From NCBI GenBank assembly GCA_002102555.1, contig MCFL01000004.1, positions 434,001 to 498,000 on the forward strand: 64,000 nucleotides of DNA, written 5' to 3'. The stretch is from Catenaria anguillulae PL171. Lineage: Eukaryota; Blastocladiomycota; Blastocladiomycetes; Blastocladiales; Catenariaceae. Position 1 is the first letter of the stretch; every line of letters starts with the position of its first letter. The notes beneath the pieces are model-generated. The model was not told the origin of the DNA. It did no database searches and saw nothing but the letters and a program-made list of their open reading frames with translations. A program made the translations under genes and the position numbers. Below are positions 9,369 to 20,407 of this stretch, piece by piece.

Positions 9369-12105
9369 ATGGACTCAAACGCAATGTATCTATTTCTCAA
9401 GGTGGCCATTCGGGTTCGGCCCATGAATGCTCGTGAAAAGCGGAATTCCGAGCGAGCTGTCGCGACTGTACTGGACGACAACGTACGCACCTTTCCTCAG
9501 TTGATGATAACCTCTGACTCATCTTTGGGTGCCGCTATACATTTCTCAAGACACTACAACTGTATAATCCATTTGATGAGGATGATGTCCTCCGCCAAAA
9601 CCGCCCAAAAGAAAAGTTGCTTGCGTTTGACCGTGTCTTTGATGAACGAGCAACGCAAGAGCAAGTCTTTGACCAAACTGCCCGATTACTCATTGACGAT
9701 GTACTTGGTGGGACCAATGCAACCGTGTTTGCCTATGGCGCTACAGGTCGGTGCTCGCATCATTTGCCCTCTTTGAACCAAGTTCATTCTTGACTGAACG
9801 GGCTGGATGATAGGCTCCGGAAAGACGCACACAATGCAGGGCAAGGACGGAAGCCTTGGAATTGTCCCACAAATGCTGGCGGCCTTGTTTCAGCGAATAT
9901 CAGGCTCCGATCCCGCCATCGCTGTCTCCATGAGCTATATCGAGGTTCGCCCTGTACCAAATCAACGTCTCGAGCCGATTTCTGATTGATACCACTGGCG
10001 ACCCTCCGCAATGTGTAGATTTACAATGAAACCGTCCGCGACCTTCTTAGCGGTGCCCGTGAGTCGGATTACCTTGAGCTTCGTGAAGACCCACACCGCG
10101 GAACAGTCATTGTTGGCATGGAGCAAGTGGAGGCCGAGTCGGTTGACGTACTGTTAAACCACCTGCGCCAAGGGAACCGACACCGCATCACCGAATCTAC
10201 AGCAGCCAACTCGGTCTCCTCACGATCTCACGCTGTTGTTCAACTCGTATTGAGCAAAAAGAGCGCAAAGGGAAAGAAGCAGCACATGCTGTCTAAACTC
10301 TCGTTGATTGGTATGTGTAAAACTCCCGTGGCAACCAGGGCTGAATACTTCGTGTTGACTGGAATACACAGACTTGGCCGGATCTGAGCGAGCAGCCGCG
10401 ACACAAAATGTCGGCCTTCGGATGCTTGAAGGCAGCATGATCAACCGGTCTTTGCTTGCGCTGGGAAACTGCATTAATGCTCTCAGTTCCCGCGCGGCTC
10501 CGGCTTACGTTAACTACCGGGATAGCAAGTTGACGCGAATACTGAAGGATTCGCTTGGAGGGGGACTGCAAGCTGCAGAACGGTCATGATTGCCAACATC
10601 AGCCCAGGCGAAGCAAGTCTTGAGGAGACATGGAATACTCTCAAGTGCGTTTTCCATTGAATACCATCGGCGATTCGAATGGTGAGCTCAACAGAGACTG
10701 TCTGCAGATACGCAGCCCGGGCAAAGACAATCAAGGTCAAAATTGACATTCGAGGGACCACTGCTCCAGGTAATGCTACCGCGACGGCAGACGACATCGA
10801 CGATACAAGGAGCATCGCATCCAAGGGGTCTACCAGCCCCTTACACCGAATCTCTTCAGACACTGCACCGCCAACCAAACTTGCAGCCTCGTCCGTTGCA
10901 AAACGATTTTTGGCCGCCGCGGTTGGAAAGCCCCCTCCAATGACCAAGACCAAACAAAACGTCGCAACCTGAAAACGCCTGGCCCTAGGAACACCATGAA
11001 ACCTCTTGCAACGAGCGGCAAGGGAACTACTACAGTGCCTTCGAGCACTCGCCTCGCGGGCTTGAAGCGAAACGATAGTGTAGCAACGGCGTCCTCTGGT
11101 GAAAGACGGCCATTCACAACAACCATGCCAACAAGCTCATTCTCGTCGTCGTCACTCGATTCTTCAACGGGGGCATGAGCAACGGACCCAGTGGAGGCGG
11201 AACGATAACGCGAAATGCCGCGCTCAAAAAGAAGGTCCAGCGACTTCTCCAATCCCATCTGGAAGCCAAGCGCCGCCTTCTCGACTTGGACGAGGCCACG
11301 GCGGAGCGGACACTTTCCATTGCCGAGCTGCAAAGTAAGGTAAATGGAATCACCTCCCAGCTGGAGCTGAATGGTTCAACACACCTGCTGAGTCCATCGG
11401 ATCATTTGTCACTCGAATCATCACTCCAAGGATATCGCGACTCGCTCCTTCATTTGGCTCAGGCCGAATCACAAACTCGTGAGACGCGTGCCCACTTGTC
11501 CAGCAACTGGCCCATATTGGCCATCGTGTTTCGGCAATCGAGGACGAAATCCATCAGAGCAAGTTGTCGCTCGTGGATGCAGAGTACGGTCGGCTTTTGC
11601 TCGCTCATCATGCAGCGGTACTCGACAACATGGATCTTGAAAGCACTGCTGTTGTCACAACGGGGCTCATCAAGCACAAGGACGAGGCGCTTCATTGCTA
11701 TTGAGCCAAATGCAACGCGCGCGTCAGCTGGTTGAGTTGCAACATCCACGGATACCTCCACAAGCAATCACACCCGAAATCATGCAGCTGTATCGATCTG
11801 TGATGCTTGACCGCCCTCCATCTTGGGTCCTTGAGTCGGTGTCTTCCATCGCGGGCGGTCCTGAAACTACAGACACTTTTCAGCAGCACCAACGTGAGCG
11901 AGCCATGTCACTCTCGCTCCCTGTGATTCCTGGGCGAGCAACGGCAGCGGGCCGTGCTTTCGGGGGATATCATCTGCAGCAAATCGCGGACAGAGCCGCG
12001 GGGTGCCTGGTTCGGATATGGCAATGTCGATTCTGCCTGTTCTCGCGTCACTGGCGGTGGTCTGCCTGCCGCGAAACCGCCAAATGGAACCGATCCACCA
12101 TCTGA
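9369..12105 (+). CDS. Kinesin-8-like motor protein (several frame breaks)
   Basis: A plus-end-directed microtubule motor by family. The motor domain is N-terminal: VAIRVRP, P-loop [13 protein letters not shown] (split by an intron), [12 protein letters not shown] (switch I), [10 protein letters not shown] (switch II), and the [19 protein letters not shown] and [10 protein letters not shown] ends. Exons: 9369-9482, 9551-9746, 9814-9944, 10019-10310, 10372-10644, then from 10708. The kinesin-8 (Kip3/KIF18/KIF19) call rests on the GATG P-loop context and [13 protein letters not shown]. Five places need one added base: near 10580, 10930 (C run), 11170 (G run), 11505 (CC) and 11695 (TT). After correction a coiled-coil neck and basic tail follow. 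The C-terminal frame is uncertain after about 11955, so 12105 is only the stop in the best-supported frame. Confidence 0.85.
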
Positions 12106-13061
12106 TGCAGCCGCAATTGCTAGGGCACGACGAGTTGCTGTAGTCCAGACACAGCTCCTGCTCTCAGTTTGGAACCTCCAATACAATCGTGATCGAGTTT
12201 GTAATGTATCGTGCAATGTGTTGTGAATTGAACTCCCACACGCAGCTCAGTCTGCATGGTCACCAGCTCTACATGGCGTTCGCTTCAGACGCGGTCAAGT
12301 ATATAGTACCTTTGGAATCTGTTACCTTGAAATGTCTTTGGCAGATATGGGGGAAAGTAGGAAGTGCGCGAGATTTGAGACAAAGAGACATGATTTTTTT
12401 GGTGTGCGCAAACTTGTTGCGTGATCTTTGAGAAGAATCGCAATTCGGTCCAATTTAGGATTGAGGCGCGCAAAGATCACGCTGTTTTCGTCATGTCTCA
12501 CGCACCCAGGTGATAAACCAGGTGACAAAAGGGTTCGCGTATTGGCCGTAATCCTAGCCGACAACCGACAACTGACATTTCAGAGTCTAGGCATCTCCAT
12601 GCCCCGAAAGCTGAAAGCTCGAGAACATCGGCAACCGCTCAGGTACTCTCTGGTCAATACCGTCAACGAGTGTGACGCTTGCGATGCATTCGGCCAACAC
12701 GATGACACCCGTTCCCCTTGGCTTCAGGCGTGGGGAGCCGTGACCATTCATGCCACACTCCCTAGTGGTCCCGCGCGCTGGACGATTGCGATTGAGGTTG
12801 TTGTCACATGGATTACGCACCACCCGGCTTCGGCTGCGTAGCAATATCCCAGTTATCCGAGGCGACGTTCAGCGCCAGTCGTTGAGGTTCGGCATCGGTT
12901 CCCCATCCCAGCTGGGTCTGTAGCGGCAAGGCCGGTATTGGATGGCCGTATAAAGTGGGGCGGTGCCCGTCTTCACTTATCGATCTACCTCAATGCGAAC
13001 CTCTGTCCTAGCACACCTCGTCCATACTATCAACGTAGAACAACCACGATACTCGTGCATC
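12106..13061. other. Intergenic region upstream of the M28 peptidase
   Basis: No supported gene. A TATA box TATAAAG lies at 12949-12955, about 110 bp before the peptidase ATG at 13062. The 137-codon open frame at 12428-12841 has no recognisable domain. Confidence 0.45.
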
Positions 13062-14561
13062 ATGCGTCTCTCACTTCTCGCGACTCTGACCTTTGCCTTG
13101 CTTTGCAACGCTGCACCTTCTGCCCCCACGACCCCTGCCATTCTCGGCCACTATGGTGTCGGCGACGATGCCATCACCTTGATTGCGCCCACTGCCTCCA
13201 ACGTTCAAGTCCTTCCCGGCCTTACCACCAAAGTGCCATCGGGTGTGTCGCGTTCGTTGGCTGCCGAATCTGCCTCTGGCGCTCGACCGATTCAAGCATC
13301 AAGCAACTTGATCGTGATTACGTACGAAGCCCGTGACGGTGCCCCCGCCAATGCACGCTCCGACTGGTACAAGACTCTCACGGACCGCCTGCCCAAAGGG
13401 GCTCAAGTCCAATCGGCCTCGCCCAACAAGTCGGCTGTCATCGTATCCGTTCCCAACGAAGCCACGGCCGACATTCTTTCCGATCTGGTTCCGGGCAACT
13501 CGCGTTTGTACCGGGTGGATCCGTCGCCCAAGCCAGGACTCGCTGAAGGACTCAAGACGACCGAAGTCTCGCGGTTGGATCAAGTCGCTGCTGCTCTTGC
13601 GCCGGGTGACAAGGATCCGGCTATCGAGAGCTTGATTGCCAAAGTCGACATTCCTTTCTTGCAATCGACGGTCCGGTACTTGTCTGGTGAGGATCCTGCG
13701 TCCGGTTTGACGACTCGTCACGCACAGTCGGAAGGATACAGGAAGGCGGCTAATTGGGTCAAGACACGGTTCGAAGAGTTTGGATGTGCGACGGTCGAGC
13801 TGGTGCCGTTCCGCACAGGCTATGGCCCCAATGTAGTCTGGTATGCTCTCTTGCTGCTTCGTCGATTTGTTGGTTACAAGTTTCTCACAACCTTGCTCGA
13901 TTGCTCACACAGCACTATTCCCGGCGCAGACCTTGCCAACGAACATGTCCTTCTCACGGCCCATCTTGACTCGCGCGGCACCCGTTTTACTGCCTCAGGC
14001 AAAGCACCAGGTGCCGATGACGACGGGTCTGGCTCTGCCATGTTGCTCGCGTCGCTTCGTGCCATCAAGCAATCCAACCTGCGTCTTCGCCGCACGCTCA
14101 AGGTTGTCGCGTTTGGCGGCGAAGAGCAGGGCCTCTACGGGTCGGCCGCGTACGCTCGTGCGGCCAAATCGCGCCGCGACAACATCAAGTTTGTCTTGCA
14201 AGGGGACATGCTGGCGTATCGCAAGCCCGGCGAGCCGTTGCAGCTTGCCCTGCCGCCAGCGTCGCGCGCCACGCCTGCTGCGTCCGAAGTTGTGCGCAAG
14301 ATTGCGGCCGCGTACGTTCCCGAGCTCACGGTGGGAACAACCAACGCTTGCTGCTCGGATCAACAGTCGTTTGTTGAGCAAGGGTTCCCTGCCACGGCGT
14401 TGTTTGAGCGGAATGGCGGAATCGCTGATCCTCAGTATCACAAGGAGGGGGATGTATCGGCCAGGACGGGATACGATTGGCAGCAGCTGCAAGGCCATAC
14501 CAAGGTGGCGGTGGCGAGTGTTGTGTCGGTTGCCGAGATTGTTGCGGCGCCTGCCAAGTAG
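13062..14561 (+). CDS. Secreted M28-family zinc aminopeptidase
   Basis: An extracellular or vacuolar metallo-aminopeptidase that removes N-terminal residues from peptides; family M28 uses two zinc ions. Starting at 13062 gives a clean signal peptide (MRLSLLATLTFALLCNAAPS). A pro-region of about 200 residues follows. The catalytic domain shows the full ligand set: TAHLDS (His), GADDDGSG (Asp), GGEEQG (Glu general base plus Glu ligand), QGDML (Asp) and YHKEGD (His). An in-frame 72-nt intron at 13841-13912 (GTATGC...CACAG) interrupts it; removal turns the sequence into VVCTIPGAD, matching the family's NVxATIPG. The mature gene codes for 475 aa, which is usual. Substrate preference cannot be read from sequence. 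A good TATA box lies 110 bp upstream. Confidence 0.9.
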   Translation: MRLSLLATLTFALLCNAAPSAPTTPAILGHYGVGDDAITLIAPTASNVQVLPGLTTKVPSGVSRSLAAESASGARPIQASSNLIVITYEARDGAPANARSDWYKTLTDRLPKGAQVQSASPNKSAVIVSVPNEATADILSDLVPGNSRLYRVDPSPKPGLAEGLKTTEVSRLDQVAAALAPGDKDPAIESLIAKVDIPFLQSTVRYLSGEDPASGLTTRHAQSEGYRKAANWVKTRFEEFGCATVELVPFRTGYGPNVVWYALLLLRRFVGYKFLTTLLDCSHSTIPGADLANEHVLLTAHLDSRGTRFTASGKAPGADDDGSGSAMLLASLRAIKQSNLRLRRTLKVVAFGGEEQGLYGSAAYARAAKSRRDNIKFVLQGDMLAYRKPGEPLQLALPPASRATPAASEVVRKIAAAYVPELTVGTTNACCSDQQSFVEQGFPATALFERNGGIADPQYHKEGDVSARTGYDWQQLQGHTKVAVASVVSVAEIVAAPAK

Positions 14562-14997
14562 GACGTAGGTGATGTATGTACATGGTCGTTTTCCGGCGCT
14601 TGTAGATAGATGGTACCCCCCCCCCCGGCGCCACGATGATTGATTTGTGCACGGTCGAGTTTGTTTATGTACATCAGACATATACGTTTGCTCTGTTCAG
14701 CGTTCTGTTCGGTATGTGATAGACTTACTTGTCGGCTGGACGAAGTTGGACATACCAGAGCGAAAAGAGCTGTAAGAAATGGTCTAGTATGGAATCAATA
14801 AAGTGGAAAACATGATGGATAATGAAAAAGAGAATTGAGCGCGAAGGGAAGAAAAGCTTGATGTTGCAAAGAAAGGCCGATAGCCCACACTCATACACAC
14901 ACAAAAGTGGGGTGGGGGGGGTGAACGAAAAGACTGCGCGCTGCGCGAAAGACAGGAAGAGATGGGAGAAATAAGGAAAATGCCATCGTCACCAAGC
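14562..14997. other. Convergent 3' intergenic region
   Basis: This stretch lies between the peptidase stop (14561) and the 5-phosphatase stop (14998, minus strand). It holds a run of about 14 C near 14613-14626 and a G-rich tract near 14908. No gene is supported; the space serves two convergent transcript ends. Confidence 0.5.
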
Positions 14998-17900
14998 TCA
15001 CCGCAAACTTGCCTGCTCAAACCACATGCCATCCCACACCTCATCTAATGCATCTGGTCTCGCCAACACCCTTGCAATCGCCCGATCCACAATCTCCTGG
15101 TTGAATCCCAAATGCAATGCCCGACCGCGCAACGCTGCAGCCCACATGCGCACCACACGTGCATGCCCGCGACGAGCCAAATCACCACGAACCTGCTCTT
15201 TCCGCAACCCATCCTCGCGCTTGGTACGCACCAGGTATGTGCCATAGATTGGCCGATGATCCGACGTTTGTGCCTCCATGCGGCCATATCCTGTACAAAT
15301 GATGCCACGGCGAGTGAGCAAATGATCGGCGAGCGAGGCGGCCGCGAGCGAATGGCGCGGGTCGGGAACCAGCGGAACAAAGCCAAAGCCGTCGGCTTCC
15401 GCAAGCATGGACATGATGTTTGCGGTGGCCGGATCGTCCACCGACGCTGATGACCCAGACAAGGTTGACGCTGCATCATCGGCATCCATGGGCGGCACGC
15501 GGTTTGCCACATGGCTACGAAATAGGATTCGATCGCACCACGCGGGCAAACGCTGTTTCTCTGACGAGTCCCAATCATCTGTCCCCACATCGTACTTGTA
15601 CGTCGGCACAAACCCAAGCGGTGCTTCGTCAAACGGGCCCAACGCTGGTGCCACACCCGCCCCGGCCGACGTGCCGGCCGTTCTTCCGCCTCCGGCGCCG
15701 TTCGTTGCTGCCGCTGCGGCGGACGTGGCGGGTCTGCGAACCTTGACAAGCTGGTCGTTGTTCCACAAGTGCTGCCACCGTGAAGTGACTTCGGCATGTG
15801 CCATGAAACAGGCCTCGGCAAGGGCAGCGGCACTTGCATGAGCCTGCGGGTTGTGCACCAGCGACCGGAGCCCAACGGCGCCCATGCCGCCCTGTGCGCG
15901 TGTCACGGCATCCAACTGCATCACGAGCTTGGCCCGCTCGCCATCGATCCGGTAATTCAAATCGCCAATGAAGAACACATGGTGGTGGTCTGCAATGTAC
16001 CGGCCATCGCCACCATACGCAAACCTGTCGCCCACCGCCACGGTGCCACTTGAGCTGCTGCTGCGGGTGCTAAACTCGGCCGACTCGAGGATCACACTGG
16101 CATTCTTGTTTCGAGCCGAGATTTCCTCCTGGCCCGCAGCCAAATGTGCCACCACAAAGCACATGCTCGTATCGTCGACCGTCAACCTCGCGACAAGCGC
16201 ACCCTTGTTGCCATGATACCCCTTCATGCCCGTCTTGACTTGCCTTGCCTCGACGAGCTCTGGGTCCACACGCACATTGGCCACGTCGTGCCGCACAAAC
16301 ACCAAGCAAGTGAGCCCGACCATGTATTGTGCGACCATGACACGATACCCAACGGGCTGCGACTGCATGACACCGGTGGCATCGTTGGCCACGGCAATCG
16401 TCGTGCCCGCATGTGCTGCACGGACCGCCTCGGCCATAGCCTCTTGCCAAACCCGGTGCTGCTTTTCCTGCGCCTGCGCATTCGGGGTCTTGTTCTTTTT
16501 CTTTTTTACGAGCAAAAACGTCTTGGCTTGCTTCTTCTTGTCCTCGAGGTTGACCGTCTCTTGGAACGCAACCACGATAATCTCGGGTGCGTAACCAGTG
16601 CGCCGGACCGTTTGCCCAACCCAATCCTCGAGACGATTCAACGGCTCCTCAACGACCCCGCCGCCGCCACGAACCGCCGACAAATTCGGCGCCGAGTTGG
16701 CCATCAACCCAACTGCGGCCTCGCCACTACCCCCCGCACCTCCGCCACGCTTCATCCTGCCCAAGGTCCCGCCCACCACCTCGGTGGCCTCCCTTGCATG
16801 CGCCCTTCCAACCACATCCTTTGGATGACTGGCATCCAAGTTCCAACTGCACACCTGGACGCTCACGTCTGCATACCGCGCATACGTCTGCTCGGTGCGT
16901 GCAAGCGCCTGCGCCATCCAATCGTCCAATAAGTCTGCGTCCAACAAACTCACGACGGACCCATCGCCCCATGTAGCCGCCGTCGCAACCACATGCACTG
17001 GCTGCAACCCACCGCCCGCCGACCCTCCGGAATACGTGGGCAGAGCGCCTAGCCGCGCGTGTGGGATCAGTCTGGATATCCGGCCCTTGTCTGCCCCGTG
17101 CGCATAAAAGTCCTTGACGAGCACCCACTCTGGCAACCCACCTGCGCCTGCGGCATCCGATACAACGAGCCGAAACACGAGCACCTTGGACGTGACGAGC
17201 CCGACCCAGACATACCCGGGCCGCGGCACAAGCACAGTGGTGATGCGATAGGGCGACGCAAGCACCACTTGTTTTGCCGATCGCGTGGGCACGTCCCATA
17301 CAATTAATTTTCCATCATCGTGGCCCGAAATGACCCAATCCACATCCATATCGAACCCAACGGCGGCGGCCCCCGAGCCACTGCCCGCGCCCACAGATGC
17401 AAACGAAAGCTGCGACGTGATGGACCGCGATCGCGTGTGCATTTCGCCAGGCACGAGCCTCGACGCGGCGGATGCGGCCGCGGCCGACGATGGCGTCACG
17501 GGCGCCGGCGGCACGTATGCGGGTTCTGGTACAGGCGTGGCCGCCAAGCACGTCACGTTTCCGACATTGGCAGGCACGTGCACGGACCCGACAGCAAACG
17601 GGTAGGCTGGGTCGAGAGTTGGGTTGAACACATCAATGGCACGTGGAAACTTTGCGTGCGAAATCCATAACAACGGGGTCACGCCCCAGGTGAGCGCCAG
17701 CACCGACGGCGAGTCGTCGTCAATGGCGGCCGCCGGTTTTGCGTGCACGCTGCCGCCCGCGGCTGCTCCCGCATGCTCGTCGTCGGAATCGTCGCTCGAT
17801 GCGGGCGCAGAGTGCACGGGCACGGGCGGCGCAGCTAGGGCCACGGGCGTGATTGGCGAAAACCGAAACGAGTGCGCAACCTTGGACTCGAGCGAGACGT

Positions 17901-19938
17901 ATGGCTGGACGGCTTGAAACGCGGGCCGGTCGCCCACTCCTCCACCGTTTCCTTGCATGGCCAGTGTATATGCCGCACACTCAAACACGCTCACGACATT
18001 CTCTTCGTCCACGGCCCACACACCCCACCGGTGCGCAACCAAGTGCACAATGCGTTTGCCGCGCGCACTCACTTTTTTCCTTTCCAGCACGACGGGCGCC
18101 CCCACATCCTCCCAGTCCCTGGGCACATGCACCACGTTTGCCGTGTAATTAGCCACCCTGACGCTTGGCACGCCGGGGCCCTTGTACTTGCCCAAAACGT
18201 CCACGGCCCATACATCGCCATTGTGGAATCCGATCCACAGGCACGTCCCAAGCTCGCGCCGCAAGTGTGAGGGTCGCCAGCACATGGCCGTGACTTTGAG
18301 TTCTGGGTGCGTTAGGTACGACACGAGCCGGCCAGATCGTGCGTCGTGCACACGAGTCACGTCGCGGTGGCCTGTTACAATCACGTGGCCGGCAAGGGCA
18401 AGGGCGCGCACGCTCGGGTGCGTTTGCTTGCCAGACGTCAGGATAATGTCTTCGGTACCGGGAACACGCGGCGCATGTCGATTGGATCGGTCCTCGGGAT
18501 AGATGATTTGCGGGGCAGCACCCGTTGTGGCGGATGTCGAAGAGGTGGGTGCGAGTGTTGAGGCATGAAGCATGTGCGTCGAGCCGCCGGTGCGGTGGGT
18601 GGCAACGCGCGATGTAGCGGGCATGGGCGGTGGTGTTGCTGCTGTTGCTGTTGCTGTTTGAATGGAAAGCGATGCGTCCGATAGCGGCGGCGTTGGATAT
18701 GTGGTGGGTGCAGCGAGCAGTTGCGCGGGCACATGCTGCGGGCGTGCGGGAAGGGGCGGTGGTGCGGGGCGAGGCGCGGGTGCAGCCACGGGATTTGGTT
18801 GTGGTGGGGATGCAAACGGGTCGGACGATGCCGTTGTTGGTTGGGATGGCCGAGGGGGTACATTGGGCGGCGGTGCTCGCTGTGAGCGTGGAGACAAGAG
18901 TGGCGATGGTTCATGTGATTGGGAATGGGAAGTCGAGGGGACGCGTGTACGTGGTGGTGGTGGGATGGGCGGTGGTGGACCAGATCGCAAAGTGGTGGTT
19001 GGAGACGAGTAGGATAAAGAAGAGGGCGGTGATGCAAGAAAGTCGGCCGGACCCGTCGTGTGCTGTCTGACCGGAGGGGCCGGAATGGGCACTTGAACAG
19101 GAGCAGGTTGCTGTGGCGAGTCGCGCTGAAACAGGAACCTGCGGTCGTTGTCCATGGATGGAGACGCGGCTGCCGAACCACCATCGTTGGTCCACGCCGA
19201 TGATGATGACGTGGAGGCATTGTCGGGCAGTGTGGGCATGGCGGAAACTATGGATGGCGATGACGCAGTCAAGCCAAGTGTGCGAGCAACGGCAGCAGAC
19301 ACGGATCGGCGGCGCGGCGGGGGTGGGGCCGGGGCACGGACAGGCGTTGCATTGGCCGAGACAGAGAGTGGTCCTGGTACACGCAATGTGGACACATGGA
19401 CTCGTGAGTTCACGGAAAATAACGACCCATGGCCATGATGGGAGTGAGCTCGAGTGAGAACGTGGTGGTGTGCACTGCACCCAAAAAGGAACGAACCGTT
19501 TCCACTTCCGCTTCCATTTGCATTTGCATTTGCATTTGCGTATCCATATCCATTTGCGACGGAGGGTGGAGTGGCGGCGGCCGTGGGTGTGCCCGGTCTA
19601 CTTGAGTTTGCTTGATTCAAGGGCACATCGTGCATGGTGGGCGGCCGCGGTGTCTTTGGCGGGCCCGTGCCGAAAGAGACCCAAGCAGCGGGGGCAGCGG
19701 TGGGGGTGTTTGAATGGAGGTCAATGGGCGACACGGGTGCGGGCGACAGCTTCTGAGGCAGCTGATGGTGATCTGCAAATGGACTGTCGAAAGGGTTGTC
19801 GGCAAACGGGTTTGAGGTTGGGTTAAGGTTGGCTGGAGGCTGTTGGGCAGTCCTTGTCCTTGCGGGTGGGCGCGGTGGCGGCGGAGGCGGCGGGCCGCGA
19901 GACGACGAGGATGGGTTGGCGTTGGCAAAGGGGTCCAT
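14998..19938 (-). CDS. Inositol polyphosphate 5-phosphatase with N-terminal propeller
   Basis: Removes the 5-phosphate from phosphoinositides or inositol phosphates. It is a single exon of 1,646 aa; I choose the ATG at 19938 (MDPFANANPSSSS) over longer upstream in-frame sequence. Residues 1-500 are Pro/Ser-rich and carry NPF/DPF motifs (NPFADNPF), which bind EH-domain endocytic proteins in other systems. Residues about 500-1020 form a WD40-like propeller (WIGFHNGDVWAVD; DWVISGHDDGKLIVWD). Residues about 1025-1646 hold the phosphatase, with all signatures: FQETVNLE, FFIGDLNYRID, PAWCDRILF and SDHRPIYG. Plant and some fungal 5-phosphatases share the propeller-phosphatase order. The C-terminal extension after SDHRP is about 75 residues. 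Likely role: phosphoinositide turnover at sites of endocytosis or actin assembly (inference). Confidence 0.93.
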   Translation of the reverse strand: MDPFANANPSSSSRGPPPPPPPRPPARTRTAQQPPANLNPTSNPFADNPFDSPFADHHQLPQKLSPAPVSPIDLHSNTPTAAPAAWVSFGTGPPKTPRPPTMHDVPLNQANSSRPGTPTAAATPPSVANGYGYANANANANGSGSGNGSFLFGCSAHHHVLTRAHSHHGHGSLFSVNSRVHVSTLRVPGPLSVSANATPVRAPAPPPPRRRSVSAAVARTLGLTASSPSIVSAMPTLPDNASTSSSSAWTNDGGSAAASPSMDNDRRFLFQRDSPQQPAPVQVPIPAPPVRQHTTGPADFLASPPSSLSYSSPTTTLRSGPPPPIPPPPRTRVPSTSHSQSHEPSPLLSPRSQRAPPPNVPPRPSQPTTASSDPFASPPQPNPVAAPAPRPAPPPLPARPQHVPAQLLAAPTTYPTPPLSDASLSIQTATATAATPPPMPATSRVATHRTGGSTHMLHASTLAPTSSTSATTGAAPQIIYPEDRSNRHAPRVPGTEDIILTSGKQTHPSVRALALAGHVIVTGHRDVTRVHDARSGRLVSYLTHPELKVTAMCWRPSHLRRELGTCLWIGFHNGDVWAVDVLGKYKGPGVPSVRVANYTANVVHVPRDWEDVGAPVVLERKKVSARGKRIVHLVAHRWGVWAVDEENVVSVFECAAYTLAMQGNGGGVGDRPAFQAVQPYVSLESKVAHSFRFSPITPVALAAPPVPVHSAPASSDDSDDEHAGAAAGGSVHAKPAAAIDDDSPSVLALTWGVTPLLWISHAKFPRAIDVFNPTLDPAYPFAVGSVHVPANVGNVTCLAATPVPEPAYVPPAPVTPSSAAAASAASRLVPGEMHTRSRSITSQLSFASVGAGSGSGAAAVGFDMDVDWVISGHDDGKLIVWDVPTRSAKQVVLASPYRITTVLVPRPGYVWVGLVTSKVLVFRLVVSDAAGAGGLPEWVLVKDFYAHGADKGRISRLIPHARLGALPTYSGGSAGGGLQPVHVVATAATWGDGSVVSLLDADLLDDWMAQALARTEQTYARYADVSVQVCSWNLDASHPKDVVGRAHAREATEVVGGTLGRMKRGGGAGGSGEAAVGLMANSAPNLSAVRGGGGVVEEPLNRLEDWVGQTVRRTGYAPEIIVVAFQETVNLEDKKKQAKTFLLVKKKKNKTPNAQAQEKQHRVWQEAMAEAVRAAHAGTTIAVANDATGVMQSQPVGYRVMVAQYMVGLTCLVFVRHDVANVRVDPELVEARQVKTGMKGYHGNKGALVARLTVDDTSMCFVVAHLAAGQEEISARNKNASVILESAEFSTRSSSSSGTVAVGDRFAYGGDGRYIADHHHVFFIGDLNYRIDGERAKLVMQLDAVTRAQGGMGAVGLRSLVHNPQAHASAAALAEACFMAHAEVTSRWQHLWNNDQLVKVRRPATSAAAAATNGAGGGRTAGTSAGAGVAPALGPFDEAPLGFVPTYKYDVGTDDWDSSEKQRLPAWCDRILFRSHVANRVPPMDADDAASTLSGSSASVDDPATANIMSMLAEADGFGFVPLVPDPRHSLAAASLADHLLTRRGIICTGYGRMEAQTSDHRPIYGTYLVRTKREDGLRKEQVRGDLARRGHARVVRMWAAALRGRALHLGFNQEIVDRAIARVLARPDALDEVWDGMWFEQASLR

Positions 19939-20113
19939 TTCAGTATAGACGGATGCAGGATGGATTGCGCAGGGTGCGACTGTAACGATTCGAAGTGTAA
20001 AGTGTGCATGGGTCTCTGTCCTTGTGAGTACGCATACGTATAAGTACTTGGGTGCCAGCGAGTCTTTCACGCGCCGCCGTTTGCATCGCAGCGAAAGCAA
20101 CCAACCACACACC

Positions 20114-20407
20114 ATGGCCACACCCACGTCCAGTGACGCTGCCGCTGCCGCACCTCACTGACGAGCTGGACGCGTCGTCCTGCATCTCCCAGGCGTGCGC
20201 TTTGATGCGAGCTCCAACCGTTGTGATACTCCCGAATCCTCCAATTACCACACTTCAAAGGCTTCAGCACGAGCAAGCACAACGTACGTGCTGCCAGTGC
20301 CGATTTCCACCACTGCGACTGCGGCTTCTCCGTTGCCGACTGGACCCGCTGTGGGTGGTCGCATGGCTGTGCTGGACGCTCTTGTGCAGGGGTTCGAGGT
20401 ATACTAA
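20114..20407 (+). CDS. Possible 77-aa hypothetical protein with one intron
   Basis: The ATG at 20114 opens a frame that stops at an in-frame TGA, but a 60-nt intron at 20133-20192 (GTGACG...CTCCCAG, with CTGAC-type branch sequence about 35 nt before the acceptor) bypasses it in phase. The 77-residue product ends at 20407 (AVLDALVQGFEVY). It is Ser/Thr/Ala-rich with no recognised domain. It is divergent from the 5-phosphatase, 175 bp away. Support is only the splice fit, so it could be chance. Confidence 0.3.

Noticed and set aside
12428-12841. 137-codon plus ORF
   Set aside because: No domain, no splice partner, and codon use unlike its neighbours; sits in the peptidase promoter region.
20157-20162. 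TGA in the small gene near 20159 as selenocysteine readthrough
   Set aside because: A canonical intron removes the stop; no reason to invoke recoding.
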